In this document: positions 49,652-61,214 of the stretch, piece after piece
How the letters are laid out: every line of letters begins with the position of its first letter
Numbering within the stretch: the first letter of the stretch is position 1
Source of the DNA: Atherix ibis
Taxonomy: Eukaryota > Arthropoda > Insecta > Diptera > Athericidae
Length of the DNA: 64,000 nt
Assembly: GCA_958298945.1 (NCBI GenBank)
Contig: OY282606.1
Location: 50,109,920-50,173,919, forward strand
Direction: 5' to 3'
Notes under the pieces: generated by a model
Seen by the model: only the letters and a program-made list of their open reading frames with translations
Database searches by the model: none
What the model was told of the DNA's origin: nothing
Made by a program: the position numbers and the translations under genes

Positions 49652-50931
49652 CGAGGGTCATTCAACAAGTACTTAGCCTACAAAAGAAAAACGAAAATTT
49701 TGGAAAGGTGGCAATTTATTTTTCCACATAATCTCCTTCAAGCTCGATACACTTGGCCCAGCGATGCTCTAACTTTTTTAACCCGTCCAAAAACTACATT
49801 TTCTCGAGGAAAGCAAAATAGGCCTCCGTGGCGACGATGACCTCCTCATTCGACCCAAATCTATTCCCGGCAAGTGATTTTTTCAGGTTTGGAAACAAAA
49901 AGTAGTCACAGAGGGCCAAATCTGGAGAGTACGGTGGATGGGGCAGCAATTCGTAGCGCAATTCGACCAATTTGGCCATGGCGACGGCGGAGGTGTGAGC
50001 CGGCGCGTTGTCGTGGTGGAACAGCACTTTTTTCTTCGCAAAGCGGGGCCGCTTTTTCATCAATTCGACGTCAAATCGGCCCAATAAGTCAGCATAGTAG
50101 CGCCCCGTGATTGTTTTACCCTTCTCGAGGTAATCGATGTGGATCACACCTTGTGAATCCCAGAAAACGGTGGCCATTACCTTTCCGGCCGATCGAACAG
50201 TCTTCGCCTTCTTCGGAGCACGTTCGCCGGGTGAAGTCCAATGTTTCGACTGTTCCTTGGTCTCTGGTGTGTACCAGTGAATCCATGTTTCGTCGACGGT
50301 CACGAAACGACGCAAGAACTCCGCTGGATTGCGCTGAAACAGCGCCAAACACGTCGCCAATGTGGTCTCACGGTTGCGCTTGTTTTCCGGTGTGAGCAAA
50401 CGCGGCACCCATCGCGCCGACAGCTTTCTCATACCCAGTTCTTCGTGTAGAATATGATGCACCATTCCTACTGCGATGCCCACAGTCTCAGCTATCTCGT
50501 GAACCTTCAATCGACGGTCTGCCAACACGAGATCGTGGACTTTTTTCACGTTTTCCTCCGTAGCAGCTGTTTTCGGGGCACCTGGGCGTGGCTCATCAAA
50601 AACCGACGTGCGGCCACGAACAAACTCGTTGAACCAATTCTTGACGGTCGCCATCGAAGGAGAAGAGTCACCATACGCAGCATCCAAGCGATCTTTGATT
50701 TCGCTGCGCGTTTTCCCTTCCAAAAACAAGAATCTAATCACCGAACGATATTGTTCTTTTTCCATTTTTGTGCAACCGACCGACACGCTCGCTTTCAAAG
50801 GCCCTCAAAACAAAACTAATGAAAGGAATGGACAGTAGCCTACTAAAAGAATGTACTGCACGATGGTAAATTTCTTTTGTGACAGCAGTTCCATCGGGCG
50901 GTGAGGCTAAGTACTTGTTGAATGACCCTTG
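49652..50931 (-). mobile_element. Young irritans-like mariner, copy I2
   Basis: A 1280-bp element flanked by TA (49650-49651 and 50932-50933). Inverted ends CGAGGGTCATTCAACAAGTA and the complement of CAAGGGTCATTCAACAAGTA. Nearly the same sequence as 29621-30898 and 54373-55663. Confidence 0.95.
49716..50765 (-). pseudogene. Mariner transposase, open for 93% of its length
   Basis: The family start is ATG 50765 (MEKEQYRS); an in-frame ATG at 50798 precedes it. The frame is uninterrupted through both helix-turn-helix regions, WVPRLLTPENKRNR and the full triad: VTVDETWIHW, HHDNAPAH and LALCDYFLF (Leu replaces the usual Pro before Cys). A single TAG at 49794-49796 replaces the Tyr of EKMYFLDG and removes about 26 C-terminal residues; the old stop would be at 49716-49718. 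The intact N-terminal DNA-binding half could still be made if transcribed. Confidence 0.93.
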
Positions 50932-50933
50932 TA

Positions 50934-51300
50934 TTAAATTGAAAAATTAAGTGCAAAACCAGGACTTTGGGAGCTGATTTTATCATCAAGGTATCCAGAT
51001 GTTACGTAATGGATAATCATTATTTGTTCTTTAGACTATCAAACGGCTTGAATGAGGATGTGGTTATGGACAAAACCAATTTAAAAAAAAAAATAAAAAC
51101 ATATTCTCCCAGGCTTCTGCTTCTTTCACATCTTAACACTACATTTACCAGCTATTTAAATATACCTATTTCTACCAAAACCAGTCAAAATGACTGGTCT
51201 TTAAGAAAATTACTTAGTGAGATTTCCGGTCTTTATTTACTTTAAAAAAATAACAAAATATATTTAATAATATTAATAGATATTATCAATTAATCAAACT
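50934..51300. other. Flank of the piggyBac relic
   Basis: Probably the 3' part of the piggyBac relic. Contains an 8-bp-arm palindrome ACCAGTCA-AAA-TGACTGGT at 51180-51198. Nothing more is recognisable. Confidence 0.3.
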
Positions 51301-52470
51301 TTAAGTCGAAGCAAGTTCTTCAGCTAAGCAAAACAGAAAATATTTCCTTGATATAGTTTCACCCGTTGTGATTTTATATAATATCCAGGAATTTATCCCA
51401 GCTAAATCTAAGGTATTGAAATTTTTTTTGAAGCGACCACCTTCTGGAACCTTACTTGACACTATACTTTCGTGCCATTTGATCAGTGATATCGACTCCA
51501 AATTTAGTGTTGTTATAAAAGAACACAGTTTCGGGTAGTCTCTTGTTAGTATTATCTGTTTTTGTGTGCTTGTTAGTATTATCTCTTGTTTGTACGTATT
51601 GTTTCAACTAAAGAAGTTTTTTTAGACAGTAATTTTAACGCCAGAGGAACACTAGTAAAGAAATTGTCCTACCTTTCATAGCATATGGTTCTACAAGTTT
51701 CATTACAACAAATTCACCTAGTGGAGTTGATGAATCTCGAGCCTCATCTCTTCCTAAATAAGGAAAGCCACTTACCACATATTTGGTTTTAACATCAAAA
51801 TTTTATGCCAAATTTCTGAGGTTTATTTGGCATATATTGTGTGAACCTGCATCTGGCCTTCGTTGGAAAGAGCTGCTCATCCACCGTAATATAAGCTCCT
51901 GGTTTGAAGAAATTTAGGCTATTTTCAATAAATTTATCCCAAAAACTAAAGCGAATTTGTCCCTTTGCAAACGTTGACTTCTCTCATTTTTTTTGTCGAA
52001 GCGAATGAAACGTAGCATCTCGGTGAGAAATCACGGCTACTCATAGTTGAAGGAAAAAATTTTGGTGCCCACTTCTTATTCCACAAGTCTTCAACAAGTC
52101 TCAAATTTTTTCCTTCGTACGCCCCACGTGCATACAATATTCCAATAAACGCTTTCGATTTTGCTTGCGTAAGTGTCCATTTTTACCCCAAAATCGAGAG
52201 GCTTCTAACTCTGTACAAGTTCTTATATGTTCTAAGATGTGATGGTCAATTAGTAATAAAAATGCGCTACTTAGCTCCACCTTCATAATATTTATTTTTG
52301 CGTATGCTGTAGGCCCGGACTCATCCTTGAAAATACTCTGAACTGGTGATCTTCCAGCAACAGCCCCTTCTTCAATTTTTTTTTCGAAATAGTTCCGGCT
52401 GAAGCAATTTCAGTTTGCTGATCTTCTATTTCATTTTCACCTTCATGTTCAGAAACAGCCATTTCGACTG
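51301..52470 (-). pseudogene. piggyBac-like transposase relic
   Basis: Decayed DDE transposase of the piggyBac superfamily on the minus strand. From its N-terminal side: an acidic region around SEHEGENEIEDQQTE (about 52450), then ILYARGAYEGKNLRLVEDLW and KKWAPKFFPSTMS (about 52130-52040). Next come a stretch with NFFKPGAYITVDEQLFPTKA-like codons (the first catalytic Asp region, about 51920-51860) and RFTQYMPNK-like codons. The C-terminal part is GVDITDQMARKYSVK in one frame and LDLAGINSWILYK near 51400. Frameshifts occur every 100-200 bp and an internal part is missing. Termini (TTAA) were not located. Confidence 0.75.
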
Positions 52471-52687
52471 GTCTGGTAAATCTAGTGTTAATGATGAGTA
52501 GCTCTTCTCCAGACCAGATATTTAATTACAATATTTCTATCCAAGTTGGTAGGGTCCTAGATATTTGTTTTGGTAGAGATCTGCACCAAACATTTAGATA
52601 CTTTCCAAACAATAATGAGCATCAGTATTCCCTATAGAGCCATCAAACAAAATATATTTAATTTCCCTATCAATTTCCCTAGCTAAT

Positions 52688-54208
52688 ATACAGAATCTTT
52701 GTCATTTGATCTATGCCGACAACATCATCCTGTTTTCCTCCTCATTGCTAAACACCCCCTTAACACAAGTCCTGACAGATGGTTTGCATCAACTTTCCGT
52801 GTGGATGAACCAAACAGACGCATTTATTAATCCTGAAAAGTGCGAGGCTTTCCATATTTGTCGGAAACGATATTGCCAACCCCCAAGGATTTCATTTGGT
52901 GCACACCTTATTGAGAATAAGCGAAAGCTGAAAATTTTGGGACTACCCTTTACTAGTAATTTACAATGGAAAGCACATCTAAATGATATAACCTTCAAAA
53001 TTAGTCAAATAAGCAATATGCTTAAATTCCTTTGTGGTATTAAAATGGGTGCACATCGCACCACCATTTCCTACATTGCTAAAAATCTTGCTTATGGTAT
53101 AATCGACTATCTTATCCCAATTTACGGCTTCAGTGCTGGTTACTCTAAAATCGACACTGCTCTTAACAATATCATCCGTATAGTCACGGGTGCTTTTCGC
53201 ACTTCTCCAGTAGAAAGTCTTTATATTGAATCGGGATTTGTTAATTTGGAAACACGCAAAAATCTTCTATCACTTCGTCTCGTTGCGAAAGGTTTCTCTT
53301 TCCGCTATCATCCGCTGCATAAGTTATTCATCAATTTGCTAAATTTAAAGCGCATACCGCGATTTAAATCCGGTCTTCTGGAAAGCTGCAACTTGTATAA
53401 ACAATGTAATATGTCCATTCCTTGCAAAATTAAAAATGCTCCCATTCCTCGATACTGGTTATTAGATCCTACAACGTGCGATACTCTCCTTAGTTCGCAT
53501 AAAAAGCTTTCAACTTCCACTCCACTTTTTGTCCTCGAACACAACAAATTTCTGGCAACACACGTTGAAGCCGAACACTTTTATACGGACGGATCAAAAA
53601 GTGTTCATGGCGTTTCTGCCGTAGTTATTTCACAAAGTTTGCAAACTCTCTGTTGCACAAATCTCCCAACCTATTTATCTATTTTCTGTGCGGAAGCCTT
53701 TTGCATTCTTTCCGCCCTTAACATAACAGCTAATATTTCTGCTCAGTGTTTCATCCATACAGACAGTCTCTCGGTTTTAAAAGCAACTTCAAACCCTTCC
53801 AACATGGATCCAATTATTCTGCAAATTAAACCTGGTCTCATAAATCAAAAAAGTAGGACCGCACTTCGTTGGATATTTTAGGAAATACTCAGGCCGATGA
53901 GTTAGGTAAAATGTGCCATAACATGCCTCTTATCTCTCATCACCCTCCAAGCTACTCATCCATTTTAAAATTAATAAAATATTGCCAAGCTTTGGATTTA
54001 AATAATATTTGGAAAGCTTCAAACTCTTTTCTTAGAAAGGTATGTCTTTCAACCCAAACCCCCACGTACAACCCAGAGCTAGGAAGGTCGCATTGTGTGG
54101 CGTTAACCAGGGCGCGTATTGGTCATTGCAGACTAACAAAAGAGCACTTGCTATCAAAACGCCCACCACATAATTGTAAGTTCTGTGGAGAAATTCTCTC
54201 TTTTTTTT
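52688..54208 (+). mobile_element. LINE with RNase H (I/LOA-type), 5'-truncated (L4)
   Basis: Coding sequence starts inside the reverse transcriptase, just before the YADD box, so the 5' part is missing. It includes the RT thumb, an RNase H domain and a C-terminal Cys/His region, the order found in I-type LINEs. No clear poly(A) tail or target-site duplication was found; a T-rich run follows at about 54200-54235. Confidence 0.8.
52700..54208 (+). pseudogene. RT/RNase H polyprotein fragment, one break
   Basis: The frame is open for 391 codons from 52706. It begins at the RT catalytic box, altered from YADD to YADN. It continues with a long thumb/connection (LKILGLPFTSNLQWKAHLND, then DYLIPIYG). 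RNase H follows: HFYTDGSKSVHGVSAVV (first Asp), FCAEAFCILSAL (Glu) and FIHTDSLSVLKA (second Asp). A deletion turns the following His-region into RTALRWIF and a stop (53879-53881). The next frame resumes as GNTQADELGK (fourth acidic residue), then ALTRARIGHCRLTKEHLL and CKFCGE. The single frame break in an otherwise open frame suggests moderate age. Confidence 0.82.
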
Positions 54209-54372
54209 AATTTTTTTTTTTTTTAATTTTTTTCTTAAATAAATTTTTAGCATAAGTAAATTTAGATTTTAAAAATTTCCAAAATTTTAAAGCAGCAAAA
54301 TTGTAAATTTTCATTTAAATACCAAAACTGTATAATGTTCTTAAAAAAAAAGAAAAAATATTTTTTCATATA

Positions 54373-55663
54373 CGATGGTCATTCAACAAGTACTTAGCCT
54401 ACAAAAGAAAAACAAAATTTTGGAAAGGTGGCAATTTATTTTTCCACGTAATCTTCTTCAAGCTCGATACACTTGGCCCAGCAATGCTCTAACTTTTTTA
54501 ACCCGTCCAAAAAATACATTTTCTCGAGAGAAGCAAAATAGGCCTCCGTGGCGACGATGACCTCCTCATTCGACCCAAATCTATTCCCGGCGAGTGATTT
54601 TTTCAGGTTTGGAAACAAAAAGTAGTCACAGGGGGCCAAATCTGGAGAGTCCGGTGGATGGGGCAGCAATTCGTAGCGCAATTCGACCAATTTGGCCATG
54701 GCGACGGCGGAGGTGTGAGCCGGCGCGTTGTCGTGGTGGAACAGCACTTTTTTCTTCGCAAAGCGGGACCGCTTTTTCTTCAATTCGACGTCAAATCGGC
54801 CCAATAAGTCAGCATAGTAGCGCCCCGTGATTGTTTTACCCTTCTCGAGGTAAGTTGTGGATCACACCTTGTGAATCCCAGAAAACGGTGGCCATTACCT
54901 TTCCGGCCGATCGAACAGTCTTCGCCTTCTTCGGAGCACGTTCGCCGGGTGAAGTCCACTGTTTCGACTGTTCCTTGGTCTCTGGTGTGTACCAGTGAAT
55001 CCATGTTTCGTCGACGGTCACGAAACGACGCAAGAACTCCGCTTGATTGCGCTGAAACAGCGCCAAACATGTCGCCGATGTGGTCTCACGGTTGCGCTTG
55101 TTTTCCGGTGTGAGCAAACGCGGCACCCTTCGCGCCGACAGCTTTCTCATGCCCAGTTCTTCGTGTAGAATATGATGCACCGTTCCTACTGTGATGCCCA
55201 CAGTCTCAGCTATCTCGTGAACCTTCAATCGACGGTCTGCCAACACGAGATTGTGGACTTTTTTAACGTTTTCCTCCGTAGCAGCCATTTTCGGGGCACC
55301 TGGGCGTGGCTCATCAAAAACCAACGTGCGGCCACGAACAAACTCGTTGAACCAATTCTTGACGGTCGCCATCGAAGGAGAAGAGTCACCATACGCAGCA
55401 TCCAAGCGATCTTTGATTTCGCTGCGCGTTTTCCCTTCCAAAAACAAGAATCTAATCACCGAACGATATTGTTCTTTTTCCATTTTTGTGCAACCGACCG
55501 ACACGCTCGCTTTCAAAGGCTCTCAAAACAAAACTAATAAAGGGAATCGACTGAAACTTTGACAGTAGGCTACTGTAAAAGAATGTACTGCACGATGGTA
55601 AATTTCTTTTGTGACAGCAGTTCCATCGGGCGGTGAGGCTAAGTACTTGTTGAATGATCCTCG
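54373..55663 (-). mobile_element. Young irritans-like mariner, copy I3
   Basis: A 1291-bp element flanked by TA (54371-54372 and 55664-55665). Ends: CGATGGTCATTCAACAAGTA on the left and the complement of CGAGGATCATTCAACAAGTA on the right. Third member of the near-identical set at 29621 and 49652. Confidence 0.95.
54436..55483 (-). pseudogene. Mariner transposase with a 2-bp deletion
   Basis: Starts at ATG 55483 (MEKEQYRS), with an in-frame ATG at 55516. The frame is open through the DNA-binding half and the first Asp (VTVDETWIHW) to SQGVIH near 54860. A 2-bp deletion relative to the other two copies (about 54852) then shifts the frame. The second frame continues from GRFDVELKKK with HHDNAPAH and APCDYFLF to the normal end GDYVEK-like DYVEK and TAA at 54436-54438. 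Catalytic residues are all kept. One lesion only. Confidence 0.93.
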
Positions 55664-55665
55664 TA

Positions 55666-58600
55666 ATGACCCAAGCAGCCGCGTGCGTCAACACCAGACT
55701 ACCCAGATTTATTCTGGGACAATCTGTTTTTATAAATAAATAAATAAATAATATATTTAATGAATAAAAATAAAACAATTTTTAATACAATTCTTCAAAA
55801 TAGTTTATTTATTTTGTTTTTGTTATTTTTATTTTTTTGTTTTAAATATTATTTACTTAGTTATTTTTTTTATCATATTAAATTAAATTTAATTAAGTAA
55901 CTTAATTCCTTCAGTTATCCAGAGACATACGGTTTTCTTCCATACTCTTTATTCTAAATTAATTTAAGATAATTGTTTAGTCCCATTTAAAAAAGGACTA
56001 ACTGTTTTGTTATTTTTTTTTCTCTCGATAATTTTTAATATTATTTTTTGTATCATATTTTTTTTTTAATGAATTTTTCTTCTTTTTTTTCCATATTAAA
56101 TAATCTTTACATCCTTATTTTTTTGATTATAGATTTTTTTTCTTATACTTACAAATCGATTAGTAATTTTTTAAAATTTACTTCATTTCCTTGATTAGAT
56201 ACTTTTCTTCTTCTTCTTTTTCTTATACGTGTATGCATACATTTATAATATAATTTTTTCATCCCCTCCCATTTTATTGATTAATTTTAATTCATTAATG
56301 TACTCAGTTTTTATCTTTATAATATAATCTATTTATTAATGTATCTTTTGTTCTTTACTTTTTACATGGAATGCATTTTATTTAAATAAATTTTCTATAT
56401 TTTTTCTATTAAATAAATTATTTTCATTTTTATATATAAGGTTTTTTTTTTTTATATACGATATATATTTTTTTTTTCTTCAATTTATACTTTTAATAGT
56501 AGTAACTATTAGTTTTAAATTTTAAGATAATTTCTTTATCTGTTTATCGTTAATTTTACATAAAAATGATGTAAATTTGAAAAGGATACATTATTATTTT
56601 ACTTATTCTACAATATATAATATTATATATTTTTAAAATCTAATATTTCATTTTACATACTATTATTACACTATTTATTTGCTTGTCATATCGATAGTTT
56701 ACTTTTTACTCTATCTCTATGTCTCCTCTCTATCCATATCCTTAAAATCTAAATAATATTTAAAATAATAATAATAATAATACTAAATAGTATAATATAG
56801 TAATTTTTTAACACTATATAATTTAACACATAAAATTTTCTTTATGCAATTTATCTATTATCTATAATTTTTAGGATTTCATTTTATTATTATTATTATT
56901 TTCGAACCTTTAAGTTAAATTCCCTTTCTTTATTGAATTTTATTTAAATTTAAACAATCAAGTTAAAAGAAAGTTAAAAATACATGCACAATTTGAAGCG
57001 CAGTATTTTTTTTTTTTTTTTATAAAATTACTTTCATTTTGCTCAGATACTACTTATGTCACTGGGCAAATCTTTATCTCACTGATTATGTGCATATATT
57101 TGCTATTAGATTTTTTCTTGTTTTCAAATATATTAATGATTTTTGTAAAAGTTATAATTTTTTTTAAAAAATATTTTTTCTGTACCAAAGTTTTTATTAT
57201 ATTAAGTGCATTTTTTTTTTTAAAACAATATTTTTAAATGATTTTGGTATATAATTTTTAATTTTTTTATTTTTATAAATAATGTTTAGTTGTTAGATAA
57301 TGTCAGATTTGTTTCTATTAGTGTTGGGTTCAGAATTGCAATATTACAAGAATAATAGTAAGCTATTTTTTCTATATAGTTACTTGAATAAATCCGAAAT
57401 ATTTGTAAAATCGTAAAGAGAGGCAGATCTTTATATATTTTTTCCTATTCTGTATAAAATGTCCATATTTTGACTGTATTAGTGTATATTAAACCATCTC
57501 TTTATTTACTAATTATTGTATTGATGAAATAATAATGTTATAAAAAAAAAGATTTATCTTATTTTCGTTATTGTTTTGATACATCCTTCCTATTAAAAAT
57601 TATTACCTTATACTTTATGATATTCTTATTTATTTATGATCAGTTTTTAAAAAAACTATATTTTTATATAATATAAAAAGGATAATAAGATCTTGATGAA
57701 ATAATATTTCTGAATTGGCTTGACATTTAATCTATTGAATTTCCGAAAAAAATTTTAAATAGAAATTACTATTTTTTATCGACATTTTTACTTAAGAGAC
57801 ACTCAGTCTCTAAAGTTTTTACGTTATTATGAATTAATTTTTTTTATTAAAAACAGCATAAATTTCACATAAGAAAGATCCTTTCAGAAATTATGCTTTT
57901 TACCTATGGCTAATAGCTTTTATTGTAATGTTTTTTTGTATGATTCGTCCTTATTATGAGCTTTACATTATTTTTAAATTTTTAGTTAATATTTATTGAC
58001 GATCCAAGTACTGTTGTTGTATTTCTTTTCTTCTTTTTGTTTTGTTGGGGTTGTGTTGAAATCTTTTAATTTACCAATATTAAAAATACGTTTTTCTTCA
58101 TTTTATAATATAATTACTTTGTCAATTTCTTTTTGAATATTATTTAGTTTTTTTTTTTTTTTTTTTAAACTTAATTTACCTTTTAAAAGAATGCACTAAC
58201 CTTTTTATAAATGTTCACAAAATTTTCCGTTATTTTTTTTTTTATTTATACTTAATGTCATTTAAATATATATTTTTTCTGATTTTATTCAAAAACAAGT
58301 TGCTATTTTATTTTAGGATTATATGTAACTTATATCATTTGTTTCAATATGATTAATTTTTTCATTATTATTTTCTCATATAAAAAATTGTCACATATTT
58401 TTATTGATGACCTTTTTTTTTTAATATAAAAAAATTGAAAATTAACAGAAAAATTAAATTATTATTTATTAATAATTAACTAGAAAAATAAATCAAAATA
58501 AAAAATTTATTTCAGTTTATGAAAACCTATTTTAATTACTTTGTTCTAATGTTTTTAGTTTTTATTTGTTTTCCATAGCAGATTTTTGAAAATAGTTAAT

Positions 58601-59996
58601 ATGAAATAAATTTCTTTTCAAGAAATTAAAGAATTTACTATTATAGATTTTCCAAGCTATCCAAAAAAAAAACTTTGTTTTTATAAACTAAATTAAAAAC
58701 AAAAAATGTTTTGTAGTTTTTCTTCTGAATTATTATTCTTTTTTTTTTACAAAATTTTTCTTCAAAATTTATTTATTCCTTAATATTGTTAATTTTAATA
58801 TTTTAATCGATAAAAACAAAAAGAAGCCCTGTGTAATCCGAATTTGTTTTGTGAAAAAATTTTAAACAATTTTTTTTCTCGTTCCATTAGAAAAATTTAT
58901 TTTATTTAAAAAAAAAAAATTATGACTTACTTCCAAAACAATTTTTACTGCCTAATCTTAAAAAATAATAGTTTTCTTTGAACAAATGTATTTTTTTTAA
59001 GAAGTTGTATTTATCAAAACTCAAAATTGAAAGAAATATTACGACAAAAAAAAAAATCTTAAAAATATTTGTTACGATATAATTTTATTGTTAAGTTTTT
59101 TCAAAGAATAGATTTTATGTTATATTATATAATTTTTTTGTTTTTTTTTTAAATGTTTTTTTCTTTTAAATTTCATTGATTAATGTTTAATTTTTTAAAT
59201 TGTTTACTTAAATTACTATTTTATTTATATGATTTGTGTGTTTACATAAATTGTTTTGTCTAAACTTATTGTTTACTTATTTTTATCATTATTAAATCGT
59301 ATTTACTATATACTTATTTATATCACTAAATAATAATATTATTACAGTTTTACTTAATTTTTTTTTTTTTGTATTTATTACTTAATTTTTGTATCAGTTT
59401 TCTTTTCTTATACAACATAATTAAGATATATATTTTTTATTTTTTGAATTTATTTACTTAAAAAATTAGGAAATTTTTTTTTTTGATTTACTATATACAA
59501 TTCTGTATTGTAAGAATTAGTTTGTAATATTGATTGAAAAGAGAACAAAATTATAAATTAGTCAATAGTAAAAATTAGATAATATTTGGGGTATAAACAT
59601 TATTTTTATAATATAATAAATAAGATTAAAGAAATGAGAACTTGTTATCAACGTTAAAATTTCAATAAAAATAGACAATACGATAAGAAATTGAAGAAAT
59701 TTTCTATAGAAATTATTAATAGATATTTAAAATAAAATTTTAAATGTAAACAATCATAATAGTTAAGAAGACACGTTACTGAATTTGCTAAGATCTTATA
59801 AATTGATGGAAATGTCTGTAAACTAAGTAAACTTAGGAAATATTTTAATTGTTAAGGTAAATTGTTTTGAACAGAAATACCTTAAATATATTTACGGTGC
59901 TTTATCTGAATAATTATTATAGAAATAACTGGTTTGTTAAAATGTCTGTTTAATAATATTGAGAGAAAATTTGTTGACATTTTCTATGAAACTATG
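55666..59996. other. T-biased AT-rich block
   Basis: About 4.3 kb with long T-runs on the plus strand and far fewer A-runs, especially at 55800-57250 and 57950-59500. No gene or transposon recognised. Short (TAA)n and (TTA)n runs near 56770 and 56890. Confidence 0.5.
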
Positions 59997-59998
59997 TA

Positions 59999-61212
59999 TA
60001 GGGTTTTCCAATAAGAGTGATATGATGTCTAGGTGACATTTCGGCCATTTGTAATATGTCATGATCTGTCATTGTTTCAGTAATGTTTACAATTTTATCA
60101 TGATTATCGAAATAATCTTTCTCCAATTGCAACTTTTCGTGCGCTTTTGCTATTTTATGGTCGTAATAATCGTCCAACTGTGCTCGCTATTCGTCGAATT
60201 GTTAAAAATTTCGAGCATAAATTTTCTTTACATACACATAATGTTCAAGTGCCAATAAGACAAATATGAAAATATTGCTGCCGTTCAGGCAAGTGTTGCT
60301 GATGAAGACCGCAATTTGTCGATTCCAAGACGTTATCAAGAATTGGGACTGTCTCAAACCACAACCTGGCGGATTTTGAGAAAGGATTTGGGCTTGCATC
60401 CGTATAAGATTGTTATCACTAAAGAACTGAAGCCATTGGACCACCGTAAACGTCGTGAATTTGCTGATTTTGTCTTGGAACAACTTGAAAACGATAACGA
60501 TTTTTTTAAAGAAAATCATCTTCTCCGATGAGGCTCACTTTCATCTGAGTGATGCGGTAAATAAACAAAACTGTCGATTCTGGTGCGAAAAAAATCCACA
60601 AATTATTCATGAACACCCATTACATTTACCTAAATTGACAGTTTGGTGTGGTTTTTGGTCTGTGGTGGAATCATCGGACCGTACTTCTTTCGAAATGAAG
60701 CTGGTAACAGATTGATGATAACCAACTTTTTATGGCCGAAATTGGAAGAAGTTGATCTTGACAACATCTGGTTCAAACAAAACGGGGCTACGTGCCACAC
60801 AGCCCATGCAACAACCGAATTATTGCGAGAAAAGTTTGAAAATTCGATTTTTTCAAGAAATTGTGACATTGAATGGCCTCCAAGAAGTTGTGATTTAACA
60901 CCATTAGACAATTTCTTGTAGGGTTATTTGAAGTCATTGGTCTTTACCAATAAACCAGACTCTTTTCAAGCTTAAGAAGTCAATATTGAATGTGCTATTC
61001 ATGACATACGACTTGATTTAGTGGAAAAAGTGCTCGAAAATTGGGTTAATCGAATTCGTTCTTGCAAAAGAAGTTGTGGAGGCCATTTAAATGACGTTTT
61101 ATTCAGAACTTAATTGTATCGCTTGTACTTTATATTAAATAAAAAACATTTGAATTTTCTTAATAATTAGTGTGTTTTTTTTTCAAATAACAACTCTTAT
61201 TTGAAAACCCTT
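59999..61212 (+). mobile_element. Rosa-like (DD41D) mariner, copy R3
   Basis: Ends: TAGGGTTTTCCAATAAGAGT on the left after TA (59997-59998) and ...CTTATTTGAAAACCCTT on the right before TA (61213-61214). About 1.21 kb. It sits 1.3 kb beyond the Scr stop codon, in the region where the Scr 3' untranslated region or its flank lies. Confidence 0.9.
60115..61113 (+). pseudogene. Rosa-like DD41D transposase, broken
   Basis: The first codons are lost; similarity starts at SPIATFRALLLFYGRNNRPT (about 60120). The frame at 60316 runs SIPRRYQELGLSQTTTWRIL to ENDNDFFKE, where a frameshift passes to KIIFSDEAHFHLSD with the first Asp. A deletion removes codons around NTVTVNGERYRS. The second site is Asn (KQNGATCH), the third is Asp (PLDNFL), and the next Trp is a stop (TAG at 60919-60921). 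The end is HLNDVLFRT with TAA at 61111-61113. Confidence 0.85.
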
Positions 61213-61214
61213 TA

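Noticed and set aside
49874..50838. Several 70-120 codon plus-strand frames over the mariners at 49652 and 54373
   Set aside because: They are antisense shadows of the open transposase frame, and recur in the same places in all three copies.
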